A stretch of DNA of 64,000 bases from Christensenella sp. UBA2853 (GCA_002350845.1 DEFL01000009.1:1-64000); one strand, 5' to 3'. Positions 7,565 to 17,025 are shown, numbered from the stretch's first letter. Notes: a model not told the origin generated them from the sequence alone. Numbers and translations: made by a program.

Positions 7565-7930
7565 TTACTCTGCAGGGGCAGAGAGAGCAGCGATGTCGAT
7601 GTCGGTAATCTGTGTGACGGATGCATGGCCTTCCAGATCCTCATAAACGTATACGAGTGCATAGGAGGGCACCGCATCCGGATAGATTACAGTTGCCTTG
7701 CAGAGGAAACAATGATTTGTTCCAGCCACAACCTGATTTCCCAGATAAACGACCGGTACATAGCTGACACCGAGAAGACCTTCGACGGCTTTTTCAAAAA
7801 GAGCCGTTCTGTCTTCGGTAAGCTCCGGGGACTCTGCGGTCTGCCAGGATCCCAAAAGGGATGTGGCTGAAGCGCAGGCTGCACAGGCGATCATCATCAT
7901 GGCAAGTGTGAGACATAAGATTTTCTTCAT
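7565..7930 (-). CDS. Small secreted protein with a cystatin-like QVVAG motif
   Basis: A 121-residue exported protein with a classic signal peptide (MKKILCLTLAMMMIACAACA). The mature part reads like one cystatin domain: a leading glycine (LLGSW), one helix (RTALFEKAVEGLLG), then strands carrying YVPVVYLGNQVVAGTN (QVVAG at residues 66-70), CFLCKATVIY, YALVYVYEDL and VTQITDIDI. QxVxG is the loop with which cystatins enter the cleft of papain-type cysteine proteases. The fold and function are inferred from motif order, not proven; a chance match in a cystatin-like (NTF2/NPD) fold is possible. It forms its own unit with a terminator. A cysteine near the signal peptide end could also be lipidated. 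Confidence 0.7.
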   Translation of the reverse strand: MKKILCLTLAMMMIACAACASATSLLGSWQTAESPELTEDRTALFEKAVEGLLGVSYVPVVYLGNQVVAGTNHCFLCKATVIYPDAVPSYALVYVYEDLEGHASVTQITDIDIAALSAPAE

Positions 7931-8122
7931 AAAGATAACCTTCTTTCATCTTTCATCGACGGATCGGCACGCGCAGTGCCGTCATTGGTTGATACGAAGA
8001 AAGATCCCTCATGGCAGCGCAGAGCTGTTCACAATGGCAGATAAAAAGACGAAAAAAGACAACCCAGGAAGCCGCAGAGGAGATGGCAAGAGAGGCAGGG
8101 CAGCTGCAGCATGCTGCGCGAT

Positions 8123-9052
8123 TTAATGTTTCCTGAACAGATTGGCGAGTATGGCTCCGGAGATATTATGCCAGACGGAAAAAATGGCTCCGGGAACCGT
8201 GGCCATGGCCAGAGAGGGAAACGCCGTACCGGCGAGGGCAGTTGCCAGTCCTGAATTCTGCATACCGATCTCTATGGACAGAGCCTTTGTTTTTGAGGCG
8301 TCGAGTTTCAGAAGCTTTCCAATCCCGAATCCACACGCATATCCGAGCACATTGTGAAGGATGACAACAGCAAACACAATGAGCCCTGTGGAGAGTATTT
8401 TTCCCGCATTATGGGACACAACGGAGGCCACGATCAGAGAGATCGCGATGACAGAGACAGAGGGCAGAATGCTGGTCATGCGCCGGGTGTACTGACCCCA
8501 TATCCGGTTGATGATCAGACCAAGAGCGATGGGGAGAATCACCACCTGGATGATGGACAGGAACATGCTGATGATGTTGACTTCGACCGTTGTATGCAGG
8601 AAAAGATAGGTCAGGGCAGGTGTCAGGATGGGAGCCAGAAGCGTATTGATGCTGGTCATTCCAACCGACAGGGGAACATCGCCTCCGGAAAGGTAAGTGA
8701 TGACATTGCTGGATGTCCCTCCGGGACAGGTTCCCACAAGGATCACACCCGCAAGCAGAGCATCATCCAGCCGAAACAGTTTTCCCAAAGCAAACGCCAG
8801 GAGCGGCATGATGGTAAACTGAGAGACACAGCCGATCAGAATATCCCGCGGCCGGGAAAAAACAAGCTGAAAATCGGACAGGTTCAGTGTCAGTCCCATG
8901 CCGAACATGACAATCATCAGCAGATAATTGATCCAGCCGGTCTGAATCCACAGGCCCGCTTTCGGGATAAAGAGAGAAACAGCCGTCACGACAAGAACGA
9001 GGACAGCCATGTGATTTCCTAAAAATGTGCTGACTTTTTCCAGTGCTTTCAT
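8123..9052 (-). CDS. Bile acid:sodium symporter (BASS) family transporter
   Basis: A 309-residue integral membrane protein with about 9-10 hydrophobic segments. The family signatures are MFGMGLTLNLSDF early, GTCPGGTSSNVITYLSGGDV in the middle (a sodium-binding crossover region), and EIGMQNSGLATALA late. Family members move bile acids, pantoate or other organic anions with sodium; the substrate here cannot be read from sequence. The start is the ATG at 9052 preceded by AAGGAGATTGACC; the frame extends to 9088 without a second binding site. It is a single gene. An inverted repeat lies 30 bases upstream. Confidence 0.9.
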   Translation of the reverse strand: MKALEKVSTFLGNHMAVLVLVVTAVSLFIPKAGLWIQTGWINYLLMIVMFGMGLTLNLSDFQLVFSRPRDILIGCVSQFTIMPLLAFALGKLFRLDDALLAGVILVGTCPGGTSSNVITYLSGGDVPLSVGMTSINTLLAPILTPALTYLFLHTTVEVNIISMFLSIIQVVILPIALGLIINRIWGQYTRRMTSILPSVSVIAISLIVASVVSHNAGKILSTGLIVFAVVILHNVLGYACGFGIGKLLKLDASKTKALSIEIGMQNSGLATALAGTAFPSLAMATVPGAIFSVWHNISGAILANLFRKH

Positions 9053-9425
9053 GGTCAATCTCCTTGCAAAAAAAGAATAAATGTTCATGCGCTTGAACAG
9101 AAAACAGCCCCGGGCAGCTGCATCCCTTGAGGAAACGCCGCGCAGAACGGAGGGCTGATGGTTGATACGCTGATGCGAAAATGACTGGCGGAAAAAAGGT
9201 TTGCGCTTGAGGAAAAAACCAAAGGATGACGCGCATACAGCGGATACAGGGACGAAGAAAATGCTTGTATTTCAAGAATATCTGTGATAGCCTTTCCATG
9301 GATTCAGACATGAACTGCATGGCATAGATGCACATGGACATTCGCTCAGCGGAAGACGAAAACTGAATCCTGCATATCGAAGTGGATGGATCACGGCAGA
9401 GAAGCCCTGGAAAGCAAAACACCGA
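9053..9425. other. Intergenic stretch between tRNA-Ser and the BASS transporter
   Basis: No convincing gene was found in these 373 bases. They hold the BASS leader and an 18-base imperfect-free inverted repeat at 9082-9099; the open frames seen are accidental. Confidence 0.6.
9082..9099. promoter_or_regulatory. Inverted repeat upstream of the BASS transporter, possible operator
   Basis: TGTTCA and TGAACA are separated by 6 bases, 30 bases before the transporter start. The size fits a dimeric repressor site, but the pattern is short and could be chance. Confidence 0.3.
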
Positions 9426-9444
9426 CTTTGATTTGACATCAAAG
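9426..9444 (-). terminator. Probable terminator of tRNA-Ser
   Basis: CTTTGAT and ATCAAAG form a 7-bp stem with a 5-base loop, 16 bases past the tRNA 3' end. The downstream T-run is weak (GTGTTTT). Confidence 0.5.
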
Positions 9445-9459
9445 CCAGCGTTCTGTGTG

Positions 9460-9545
9460 CGGAGCGGGTGGGATTCGAACCCACGGTACGTTGCCGTACA
9501 CCTGATTTCGAGTCAGGGCCGTTATGACCGCTTCGATACCGCTCC
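9460..9545 (-). tRNA. tRNA-Ser (anticodon CGA)
   Basis: An 86-nt class II tRNA with acceptor GGAGCGG/CCGCTCC, discriminator G (typical of tRNA-Ser), anticodon loop CTCGAAA, extra arm GTACGGCAACGTAC, and T loop GGTTCGAATCC. No CCA is encoded. Confidence 0.96.
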
Positions 9546-9630
9546 ATATGATAATGAATCTCTTTGAATGAGAAGAGAAACATAGAGGAAAGCCGGGCAG
9601 AACAAACCGTCCTGCCAACAAACCGCCGCT

Positions 9631-9659
9631 ATTGTAGCATATGGCAAAGATTTTTGCAA
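9631..9659 (-). promoter_or_regulatory. Promoter of tRNA-Ser
   Basis: On the minus strand: TTGCAA (9659-9654), 17-base spacer, TACAAT (9636-9631). This implies a 5' leader of about 80 nt that RNase P would remove. Confidence 0.75.
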
Positions 9660-9693
9660 ATGCTCTTTTGGGAATTGCAGAAAGGAAACAACC

Positions 9694-12600
9694 ATGGCAT
9701 TTACACATCTGCATCTGCATACGGAATACAGCCTTCTGGATGGAGCATGCCGGATCACCGAACTGGTTCAAAGACTGAAAGAACTGAATATGGACAGCTG
9801 TGCGATTACAGACCACGGCGTGATGTATGGATGCATCGATTTTTATCAGACCATGCTTGACAACGGCATCAAGCCCATCCTGGGATGTGAAATGTACGTT
9901 GCCAAAGATCATCTGGATAAGACACCTGCGGGCAGGGAAATCAGTCATCTGATTCTTTTGTGTGAGAATAATGAAGGCTATAAGAATCTGATGTATCTGA
10001 ATTCAGAAGGCTTCGTGAACGGCTATTATTACAAGCCCAGAATTGATTATGCCCTGCTGCGTGATCATCACGAAGGGCTGATCTGTCTTACGGCCTGCCT
10101 TTCAGGGGATCTTCCGAAACTCCTGCTGGACGGACGAATGGATGAGGCAAGACAGTACATTCTGGACATGCAGGACATATTCGGACCGGACAACTTTTAT
10201 ATTGAGATCATGGACCATGGCCTGCGGGATGAAAAACTGGTGATGCCGCGGCTGATCCAGATTGCACGGGAGATGCAGGTGCCCCTTGTGGCAACCAATG
10301 ACTGCCATTATCTGCGCGAGGAAGATGCCGATGCGCAGGAAATCCTCATGTGCATTCAGACAGGAAAGACGCTGGAAGATGAAACAAGGATGCGCATGGA
10401 GTCCAACCAGCTCTATGTCAAGAGCGAGGAAGAAATGCGCAGGCTGTTTGCTGCTGTGCCGGATGCCGTGGACAGGACGCATGAGATCGCTGAGCGGTGC
10501 AATGTGGAAATTGAGTTTGGTGTGACCAAACTGCCGCATTTCCCGATTGATACCGGGGAGACTTCGCTTGAGATGCTGACCCGCCTTTGCCTTGAGGGAA
10601 TGAAGCGCCTGTATCCGGATGCGGAGGAAGGCGATGAACCATATGAGCGCATGCATTATGAACTGGATACGATCGCTCAGATGGGATATGTGGATTACTT
10701 CCTCATTGTCTGGGACTTTATTCATTATGCCAAGTCGCAGGGAATCATGGTCGGCCCGGGGCGCGGCAGCGGTGCAGGCTCCATTGTTGCGTATTCCCTG
10801 GGGATTACCATGCTGGATCCTCTGAAATATCAGCTGATTTTTGAAAGGTTTCTGAATCCGGAACGTGTGTCCATGCCGGATATTGACGTTGACTTCTGCT
10901 ATGAGCGCCGCCCGGAAGTCATTGAATATGTTGCGCGCAAATATGGCGCAGACCATGTCTGCCAGATCATTACGTTCGGCACGATGGCAGCCAAGGGCGT
11001 GATTCGCGACGTGGGCCGTGTCCTGGGCATGAGTTACCAGGAAACGGATGTTGTTGCGAAAGCCATTCCTTTTGAACTGGGCATGACGCTGTCCAAGGCA
11101 CTGGATATTTCGCCGCAGCTCCACCGGATGTATGAGGAAGATGACGCTGTACGGAGACTGGTGGATACTGCCCTGAAGCTGGAAGGCATGCCGAGAAACG
11201 CGTCTACGCATGCTGCCGGCGTGCTGATCACAGGCCGTCCAGTGATTGAATATGTCCCGCTGCAGCGCAATGATGATGTGATTACCACGCAGTATCCAAA
11301 GGATACGGTGGAACATCTCGGACTGCTGAAAATGGACTTCCTCGGTCTGCGCACACTGACGGTGATTCGGGATGCGCTGGACATGATGCGCGAAGTGGAA
11401 GGCGTGGATATCAAACCGGAAGATATTCCAATGGATGACCCTGAAGTGTATGCGATGATCTCCTCAGGGGAGACGGACGGCGTTTTCCAGCTTGAAGGAA
11501 GCGGCATGCGCTCCTTCCTTACCAACATGAAGCCGAACTGCTTTGAAGATATCATCGCTGCCATCTCCCTGTACCGCCCGGGCCCGATGGACTCCATCCC
11601 GCGGTATATTGCCGGCAAGGAAGATGCTTCAACAGTTCATTATGAAACGGAAAAACTCCGCCCGATCCTGGACGTGACATACGGATGCATGGTGTATCAG
11701 GAACAGGTCATGCAGATCGTGCGGGATCTGGCCGGTTATTCCATGGGCAGAAGCGACCTTGTGCGCAGAGCGATGGCGAAGAAAAAGCATAAGGTCATGG
11801 AGGAAGAGCGGCGCAATTTTGTCTATGGTCAGACAGATGAAAACGGGAATGTGCTGATTCCGGGATGTGTAAGAAATGGCGTGAGTGAGGAAGCGGCCAA
11901 TCAGATTTATGACGAAATGATTGCGTTTGCCTCGTATGCATTCAACAAATCCCATGCAGCAGCATATGGTGTCGTGTGCATGCAGACGGCATGGCTTAAG
12001 TGTCATCATCCGTCTTCGTATATGGCTGCTCTGATTAACAGCGCTTTCGGCAATCAGGAAAAAGTGGCCGGGTATATTCAGTACTGCCGGGCCCATGGGA
12101 TCCCCGTTCTTCCACCGGATGTCAATGCATCGGAGTGGAAATTCTCGGTACAGCCCATGCCGGACGGAAAACTGGGTATTCTGTTCGGACTTGGCGCTGT
12201 CAAAGCGGTCGGGGAGAATGCGGTGGAAGCCATTGTCAGGGAACGTTCAAAAAAGCCGTTTACGGATATCTTTGACTTCTGCAGCCGAATCAACACATCC
12301 GAATGCGGAAAGCGTGTGGTTGACTGCCTGATTCGGTGCGGAGCGTTTGACTATACCGGGGCTCTGCGTGCCCAGATGGCTGCTGTATACGAAAAAGAAC
12401 TGGAGGGCAATGCCAATCGCAGACGCCATATGGTGGAAGGACAGCTTTCGCTGTTTGATCTTTCAGATGACAGCGGCAATTACATTGAAGAAAAGCGGGA
12501 ACTGCCGCCGATTGAAGAATATCCTCTTCGCTTAAAGCTTGCCTATGAGAAAGAAATCACAGGCATCTATATTACCGGCCATCCACTGGATGACTACCGA

Positions 12601-13254
12601 TCGATCCTGGATCAGATCCCGTTCAGCACACAGAAAATCATGGATCAGATGGATGATGAGGACCATGGCATGTCGCTCGACGGCCGCCAGGTTGCCATGG
12701 GCGGCATACTGACTGAGGTGAAAGGGAAAGCCACCAAAAAAGGTGCATACATGGGCTTCATCACGCTGGAGGATCTGACCGGCTCCATCGAGGGGCTGAT
12801 TTTCCCGAAGGTTTTTGAGCGAATCCAGGGAACGATTGCAGAAGATGATGTCGTGGTGGTTACAGGAAAAATCTCGATCAGAGAAGAAGAATCACCGAAA
12901 ATCCTTGTGGATGCAATTACTCCGCTGGAACAATGGAAGCCTGAGCAGAAAGCGCGTGATGAATCCCGGTTTGTCCGCGCGGAGGCGCCGAAAGCGCATA
13001 AACAGGTGCAGATTTCGGATACAGACCTGGCCAGCCGTGCAGCACATAAGCTGTATATCCGGCTGGAACGCGGACGAATTGATGAATGCATGCAGATCAC
13101 GTCCATTTATCCCGGGTCTACACCGGTTTACCTGCACATTCCAAGCGAAAAAGCTACACTGCTGGCCTCCCGCGAGCAGTGGATTGATGCGCAGGAAACA
13201 GCATTAAAGCGTCTGGAAGAACGATTTGGAAAAGAAAACGTGAGGTTGGTGTGA
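9694..13254 (+). CDS. dnaE: DNA polymerase III subunit alpha (DnaE)
   Basis: Replicative polymerase subunit of 1186 residues. The N-terminal PHP domain begins HLHLHTEYSLLDG with ITDHG. The C-family catalytic core contains GPGRGSGAGSIVAYSLG and the catalytic aspartates in MPDIDVDFCYERR. A tandem helix-hairpin-helix region and an OB fold follow (MGGILTEVKGKATKKGAYMGF to LTGSIEGLIFP), then a short C-terminal domain. Bacillota usually have both DnaE and PolC; here only DnaE is in view, so its share of the work is not known. The start ATG follows GAAAGGAAAC. The stop overlaps the next start by 4 bases. Confidence 0.97.
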   Translation: MAFTHLHLHTEYSLLDGACRITELVQRLKELNMDSCAITDHGVMYGCIDFYQTMLDNGIKPILGCEMYVAKDHLDKTPAGREISHLILLCENNEGYKNLMYLNSEGFVNGYYYKPRIDYALLRDHHEGLICLTACLSGDLPKLLLDGRMDEARQYILDMQDIFGPDNFYIEIMDHGLRDEKLVMPRLIQIAREMQVPLVATNDCHYLREEDADAQEILMCIQTGKTLEDETRMRMESNQLYVKSEEEMRRLFAAVPDAVDRTHEIAERCNVEIEFGVTKLPHFPIDTGETSLEMLTRLCLEGMKRLYPDAEEGDEPYERMHYELDTIAQMGYVDYFLIVWDFIHYAKSQGIMVGPGRGSGAGSIVAYSLGITMLDPLKYQLIFERFLNPERVSMPDIDVDFCYERRPEVIEYVARKYGADHVCQIITFGTMAAKGVIRDVGRVLGMSYQETDVVAKAIPFELGMTLSKALDISPQLHRMYEEDDAVRRLVDTALKLEGMPRNASTHAAGVLITGRPVIEYVPLQRNDDVITTQYPKDTVEHLGLLKMDFLGLRTLTVIRDALDMMREVEGVDIKPEDIPMDDPEVYAMISSGETDGVFQLEGSGMRSFLTNMKPNCFEDIIAAISLYRPGPMDSIPRYIAGKEDASTVHYETEKLRPILDVTYGCMVYQEQVMQIVRDLAGYSMGRSDLVRRAMAKKKHKVMEEERRNFVYGQTDENGNVLIPGCVRNGVSEEAANQIYDEMIAFASYAFNKSHAAAYGVVCMQTAWLKCHHPSSYMAALINSAFGNQEKVAGYIQYCRAHGIPVLPPDVNASEWKFSVQPMPDGKLGILFGLGAVKAVGENAVEAIVRERSKKPFTDIFDFCSRINTSECGKRVVDCLIRCGAFDYTGALRAQMAAVYEKELEGNANRRRHMVEGQLSLFDLSDDSGNYIEEKRELPPIEEYPLRLKLAYEKEITGIYITGHPLDDYRSILDQIPFSTQKIMDQMDDEDHGMSLDGRQVAMGGILTEVKGKATKKGAYMGFITLEDLTGSIEGLIFPKVFERIQGTIAEDDVVVVTGKISIREEESPKILVDAITPLEQWKPEQKARDESRFVRAEAPKAHKQVQISDTDLASRAAHKLYIRLERGRIDECMQITSIYPGSTPVYLHIPSEKATLLASREQWIDAQETALKRLEERFGKENVRLV

Positions 13255-13688
13255 TCGTGCTGAAGAATAAGAAACTGAAAGAAGTGCTGCGTTTTATCCT
13301 GACAGGCGGCGTCTGCTTTCTTGTGGAATTTGTCCTTCTCGTTCTCCTGAGGGATTCTGCAGGACTTCCGACCCTGCTTGCCAATGCGATTGCTTTTACA
13401 GTATCAGTGATTCTTAATTATTTCCTGTGCCTTTTGTGGGTATTTGAAGGAGCCCAGGGTGGTAACGGGGCAAGACAGGCCGCCTTTTTCCTGACCAGTC
13501 TGATCGGGCTTGGACTCAATGAAGTGATCATGTTCGTTATGGGTCTGATCTTTAATGAGGACATGACCGTGATGAGCGTTGCGGGAAAAGAACTCACGAT
13601 GTATATGGTACATAAGGTGATTGCTACCTTGATTGTGATGATCTGGAATTATTTTTCGAAAAAGGCTGTATTGTCAAAACGCAGCTGA
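13251..13688 (+). CDS. GtrA-family membrane protein
   Basis: A 145-residue protein with four hydrophobic segments and the GtrA pattern (LRFILTGGVCFLVEF at the start, AFTVSVILNYFLCLLWVF in the second helix, IATLIVMIWNYFSKKAV at the end). GtrA proteins are thought to flip lipid-linked sugars across the membrane or assist wall and lipopolysaccharide glycosylation. The GTG start overlaps the dnaE stop (GTGA), so it is translationally coupled to dnaE. Two glycosyltransferases follow 400 bases downstream beyond a terminator, a plausible functional link. Confidence 0.88.
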   Translation: MIVLKNKKLKEVLRFILTGGVCFLVEFVLLVLLRDSAGLPTLLANAIAFTVSVILNYFLCLLWVFEGAQGGNGARQAAFFLTSLIGLGLNEVIMFVMGLIFNEDMTVMSVAGKELTMYMVHKVIATLIVMIWNYFSKKAVLSKRS

Positions 13689-13751
13689 CGGTATGCTGCT
13701 GAGAGCGCATTCCGATGAAGAAATCAGGCGTTTCGCGAGCATGAGCAAATC

Positions 13752-13788
13752 AATCCCGCATGTGTCTTCAGGAGACGCATGCGGGATT
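13752..13788 (+). terminator. Terminator of dnaE-gtrA
   Basis: AATCCCGCATG and CATGCGGGATT pair for 11 bp, and an inner GTCT/AGAC pair closes a 5-base loop. A short T run follows. Confidence 0.85.
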
Positions 13789-14095
13789 TGTCAATCAGAG
13801 CGGATTGCAATGCTGCAAATCAACAGCGGGAATCCCCCAATGGAAACGGATAGACTTTATCTGCTAAGTATGTTAGACTTCACACGATCATCCCTTTCCC
13901 TGATGGACGTTCCGATGCCGGCTGAAATCAATACTGCAGCGAATTCAACACCTTGGAAAACACCTGTCTGAAAAAAGTCCAGGGCCCTGAAGGTCGGCGG
14001 AGGGGAAAGGAAAATCCCTGATGGAGCACAAATGTTCTGCTTCTAGGGAAAACGATGAGTGCTGATGCGGAAACAAGTAGTAATAGGATGGGATC
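13789..14095 (+). other. Intergenic stretch before the glycosyltransferase pair
   Basis: These 307 bases hold no gene that I can support. A 92-residue open frame starting at 13693 runs through the dnaE-gtrA terminator and has no recognisable features. The stretch presumably contains the glycosyltransferase promoter, but no clear -35/-10 pair stands out. Confidence 0.55.
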
Positions 14096-15040
14096 ATGAT
14101 GAATACACGGAGAGAAACAAGCATACAGGTGCAGACTGTACTGTTCTGCAATGACACCTATTCTCTTCTGCGCTCCTTAAAGCATATGGCAAATGCTGTG
14201 CGCGTGGCCAGGCAGAATGGCGTGGAGGTACACGTGCGTGTTGCCTGGGGAGATGCATCACCGGAACCGTTGTTTGATGAAACGGCTTTAAACGAAATCC
14301 GTCAGAAATACAGAGAAGAACTGGAGCTGGACTATACTTTTTTCCATCGCAATACAGGCACATCCCTTGGCCATAATACACTGGCAAAAAACTGTACGGA
14401 TGAGTATCTGCTGGTCATGAACCCGGATATTGTCCCGTCACCGACATTCTTTATGGAGATTCTGAAACCTTTTGAGCACAAAGGAAGCACTCCGGTCGGT
14501 GCCGTTGAAGCCAGACAGACGCCTCTGGAACATCAAAAGACGTATCATCCGGACACCGGGGAAACGGACTGGAACAGCGGAGCCTGTACGCTGTATCTGA
14601 CAAAGGCGTTTCAACAGGTGCACGGGTATGATGCGGACAGCTTCTTTTTGTACTGTGATGACGTTGATCTTTCATTCCGCATCCGTCTGGCAGGATATAC
14701 CCTGCTGTATCAGCCCAGTGCCGTTGTGTATCATGATAAACGGTTGGATGAGAATGGCATTTGGGCCTCGTCCGAAGTGGAAAGAAACTATTCAGCAGAG
14801 GCGCGTCTTCTCATGACCTGGAAATGGTCCTTTCCTAAAGAACTGGATCAGCTGCTGAAACATTATAAAGAGACAGGTGCTCCGGAATACCGGTTTGCAC
14901 TGCAGAAATTTGAAGAGAGAAGAAAGAACAACACTCTGCCGGCGCAGCTGGATCCGGAACATCGGGTAGGTTTTGTTCTGCTGGATGACAATTTCGATGC
15001 CCGGTATGACCGCCCCGAAGAAAAGCAGTCGGAAGACTGA
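14096..15040 (+). CDS. Family 2 glycosyltransferase (rhamnosyltransferase-like)
   Basis: A 314-residue GT-A-fold transferase. Visible features are the nucleotide-sugar start (VQTVLFCNDTYSLLRSL), the central VMNPDIVPSPTFF segment typical of WbbL/rhamnosyltransferase-like GT2 enzymes, the acceptor region DWNSGACTLYLTKAF and FFLYCDDVDLSFRIRLAGY, and the PSAVVYHDK turn. The likely role is transfer of a sugar to a cell-surface glycan from an activated donor, at the cytoplasmic face. The ATG at 14096 (or 14099) follows TAGGATGGG. The next glycosyltransferase starts 51 bases later, so they probably form one operon. Confidence 0.86.
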   Translation: MMNTRRETSIQVQTVLFCNDTYSLLRSLKHMANAVRVARQNGVEVHVRVAWGDASPEPLFDETALNEIRQKYREELELDYTFFHRNTGTSLGHNTLAKNCTDEYLLVMNPDIVPSPTFFMEILKPFEHKGSTPVGAVEARQTPLEHQKTYHPDTGETDWNSGACTLYLTKAFQQVHGYDADSFFLYCDDVDLSFRIRLAGYTLLYQPSAVVYHDKRLDENGIWASSEVERNYSAEARLLMTWKWSFPKELDQLLKHYKETGAPEYRFALQKFEERRKNNTLPAQLDPEHRVGFVLLDDNFDARYDRPEEKQSED

Positions 15041-15091
15041 CGGGCATGAGATCTGACGGAAAGATGGATTCGGTACAGGGGGAAGAACACG

Positions 15092-16909
15092 ATGCTGAAC
15101 AAGCAAATTCCTGTTATCACGGAGCTGCAGGACCGAAGTGCACTGTATGATGGATATCAAACAGTGGGAAAGGTTCATCTCAGCGCCCCGGATATCATGA
15201 CCATTGAAAAGATCAAGCCGTCCCCGAGCGGGAATGACGCTAAATATGACCTGGTTGACCTGGGAAGACTCCCGGCAGAGGTTTCGGACCTGAGTGGACT
15301 GTTCAGGCAGCTTGGCGGGATGGCCGGGGCAGCGGACAGTACGATCCTGTTTTCTGTTCCCAATGCATTATCGCTGGATTACCTGTCAGGCCAGTACTTT
15401 ATTGATACGGTCGGAAAAACGGAGCGAAGAATGACCTATTCCGGGATCTGCAGGTTTCTTGCTGAGAACGGATATGAAATCACTGCCGTTGCTGCAGAGG
15501 AAAAGAGCACAGGAAGCTTTCAGCAGCTCAGAATCCAGTCAGAAAAAACGGCTTCGGATCTGGCATACTTTTCCTCTCTGTTTGACGGCTTTCAGGAAGC
15601 AGAGCTTTTTCATATTTACTGCACAATGAAAGCCGAAGACAAGGAAGTCCGTCTGCCGGATGCGGAAAAACCGCTGATCTCTGTGATCATCCGAACGGTA
15701 GGGGACAGACTGAGTGAGCTTCAGGAAGTGTTCCTCTGCCTTTCCTGTCAGGAATTCCAGAATTTTGAAGTCCTGCTGATGCTGCACAATGTGTCCGATG
15801 AAAGGTATGCGGATATTCAGAAACTGATCTCCCAGCTCCCGGAAGAAGACAGAGAAAAAATCAGGGTGATACCGGTATCCGGAGGAAACCGTTCCACTCC
15901 GCTGAATGCAGGCATTGCCCATGCGCATGGCAGCTATTTTGTTGCCCTTGATGATGATGACATCGTGATGGCAAACTGGCTGCAGGTCTTCGCTGAAAAG
16001 ATTGAAACGGCATCAGGAACCATTATTCACAGCTATGCCGTATCCCAGGAATGGTCCAGGAACGGGGCATGCCTTCACTCCGAAGGAGACAGAGACGGTT
16101 ATTTCTGCGCTGATTTTGACTGGAATCGTCAGTATGTCATCAACCGCTGCCCGCTGATGACGCTGGCTTTTCCTCTGTATACGGTCAGGCATTTCCATTT
16201 CTGTTTTAATGAACAGTATGATACGACGGAGGACTGGGACTTCCTGATGCGGGTGGCATCGGTTGCAGGCGTAACGGATGCACCCTTCTGCACGGCTGTT
16301 TACAGGAAATGGAAGAACGCAGCCAGTTCCACAACTCTGTATACCTCTGATGAGTGGCGGAAGACCGAAAAAGAGATCCGTGCAGATTTCAGGTCGATGA
16401 AACGCATTGTCAATGCAAGCGAATATATGAAAGATCTCTCGGATGAGGAAGAATCATCCATTGCACTCGAACCGGAACTGTATCTGAACGGAAAGAAAAT
16501 CCATGCAGACACCATTACCATGAACGGCATGACGACCAAGGTGCTGTTTTCACTGGTGGATGTTCCGGAAACGAATGGCAAGATGCGAATTGATCCATCG
16601 GACCACGGGGGATATCGCATGATTCATCCCGTGATTCGCGTCAGAAAAGCAGGGAATATCGTGGAGCAGTTTGAACGTTCCGCTATTTCCACCAATGGCG
16701 TATGGAAAGGAAACGAGCTGATCTTTTACCTGGGTGATCCCCAAATGCATGTCTGTGTGACAGAAAACCATGCGGATACAATTGAGGTGTCTTTCATTAA
16801 GCAGTATGGCATGCAGCCAAGAGAAGCGCTGACAATGGTGCCCAGAGCGTATGTAAAACTGCTGAAAGAAGCATTGGGCTACATTCTTCAGAAATTCAGA
16901 AGAAAGTGA
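15092..16909 (+). CDS. Multidomain family 2 glycosyltransferase with methyltransferase-like N-terminus
   Basis: A 605-residue protein. The middle (about 190-400) is a GT2 domain: PLISVIIRTVGDRLSEL, the donor-site NAGIAHAHGSYFVALDDDDIV, and TTEDWDFLMRVA. Residues 1-180 look like the back half of a class I methyltransferase (LFSVPNALSLDYLSGQYF, MTYSGICRFLAENGYEI) but lack an obvious GxGxG SAM-binding loop, so this part may be a remnant. The C-terminal 150 residues are predicted beta-rich, as in surface-glycan enzymes. It probably extends the same glycan as the upstream transferase. AGGGGGAAG precedes the ATG. Confidence 0.82.
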   Translation: MLNKQIPVITELQDRSALYDGYQTVGKVHLSAPDIMTIEKIKPSPSGNDAKYDLVDLGRLPAEVSDLSGLFRQLGGMAGAADSTILFSVPNALSLDYLSGQYFIDTVGKTERRMTYSGICRFLAENGYEITAVAAEEKSTGSFQQLRIQSEKTASDLAYFSSLFDGFQEAELFHIYCTMKAEDKEVRLPDAEKPLISVIIRTVGDRLSELQEVFLCLSCQEFQNFEVLLMLHNVSDERYADIQKLISQLPEEDREKIRVIPVSGGNRSTPLNAGIAHAHGSYFVALDDDDIVMANWLQVFAEKIETASGTIIHSYAVSQEWSRNGACLHSEGDRDGYFCADFDWNRQYVINRCPLMTLAFPLYTVRHFHFCFNEQYDTTEDWDFLMRVASVAGVTDAPFCTAVYRKWKNAASSTTLYTSDEWRKTEKEIRADFRSMKRIVNASEYMKDLSDEEESSIALEPELYLNGKKIHADTITMNGMTTKVLFSLVDVPETNGKMRIDPSDHGGYRMIHPVIRVRKAGNIVEQFERSAISTNGVWKGNELIFYLGDPQMHVCVTENHADTIEVSFIKQYGMQPREALTMVPRAYVKLLKEALGYILQKFRRK

Positions 16910-17025
16910 CGCACAGCCCAAAGCGGTCGGTGAGGCGCCAAAAGGTCCCGCTCCCGGGAAGTGGCAGGGTCATGAAAAAAGGATCAAAATAGCTGAAAAA
17001 AGGAAATAATCTTTTTGAAATCTTG

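Noticed and set aside
13693..13971. 92-residue open frame after gtrA
   Set aside because: It runs through a clear terminator, has no ribosome binding site and resembles no protein.
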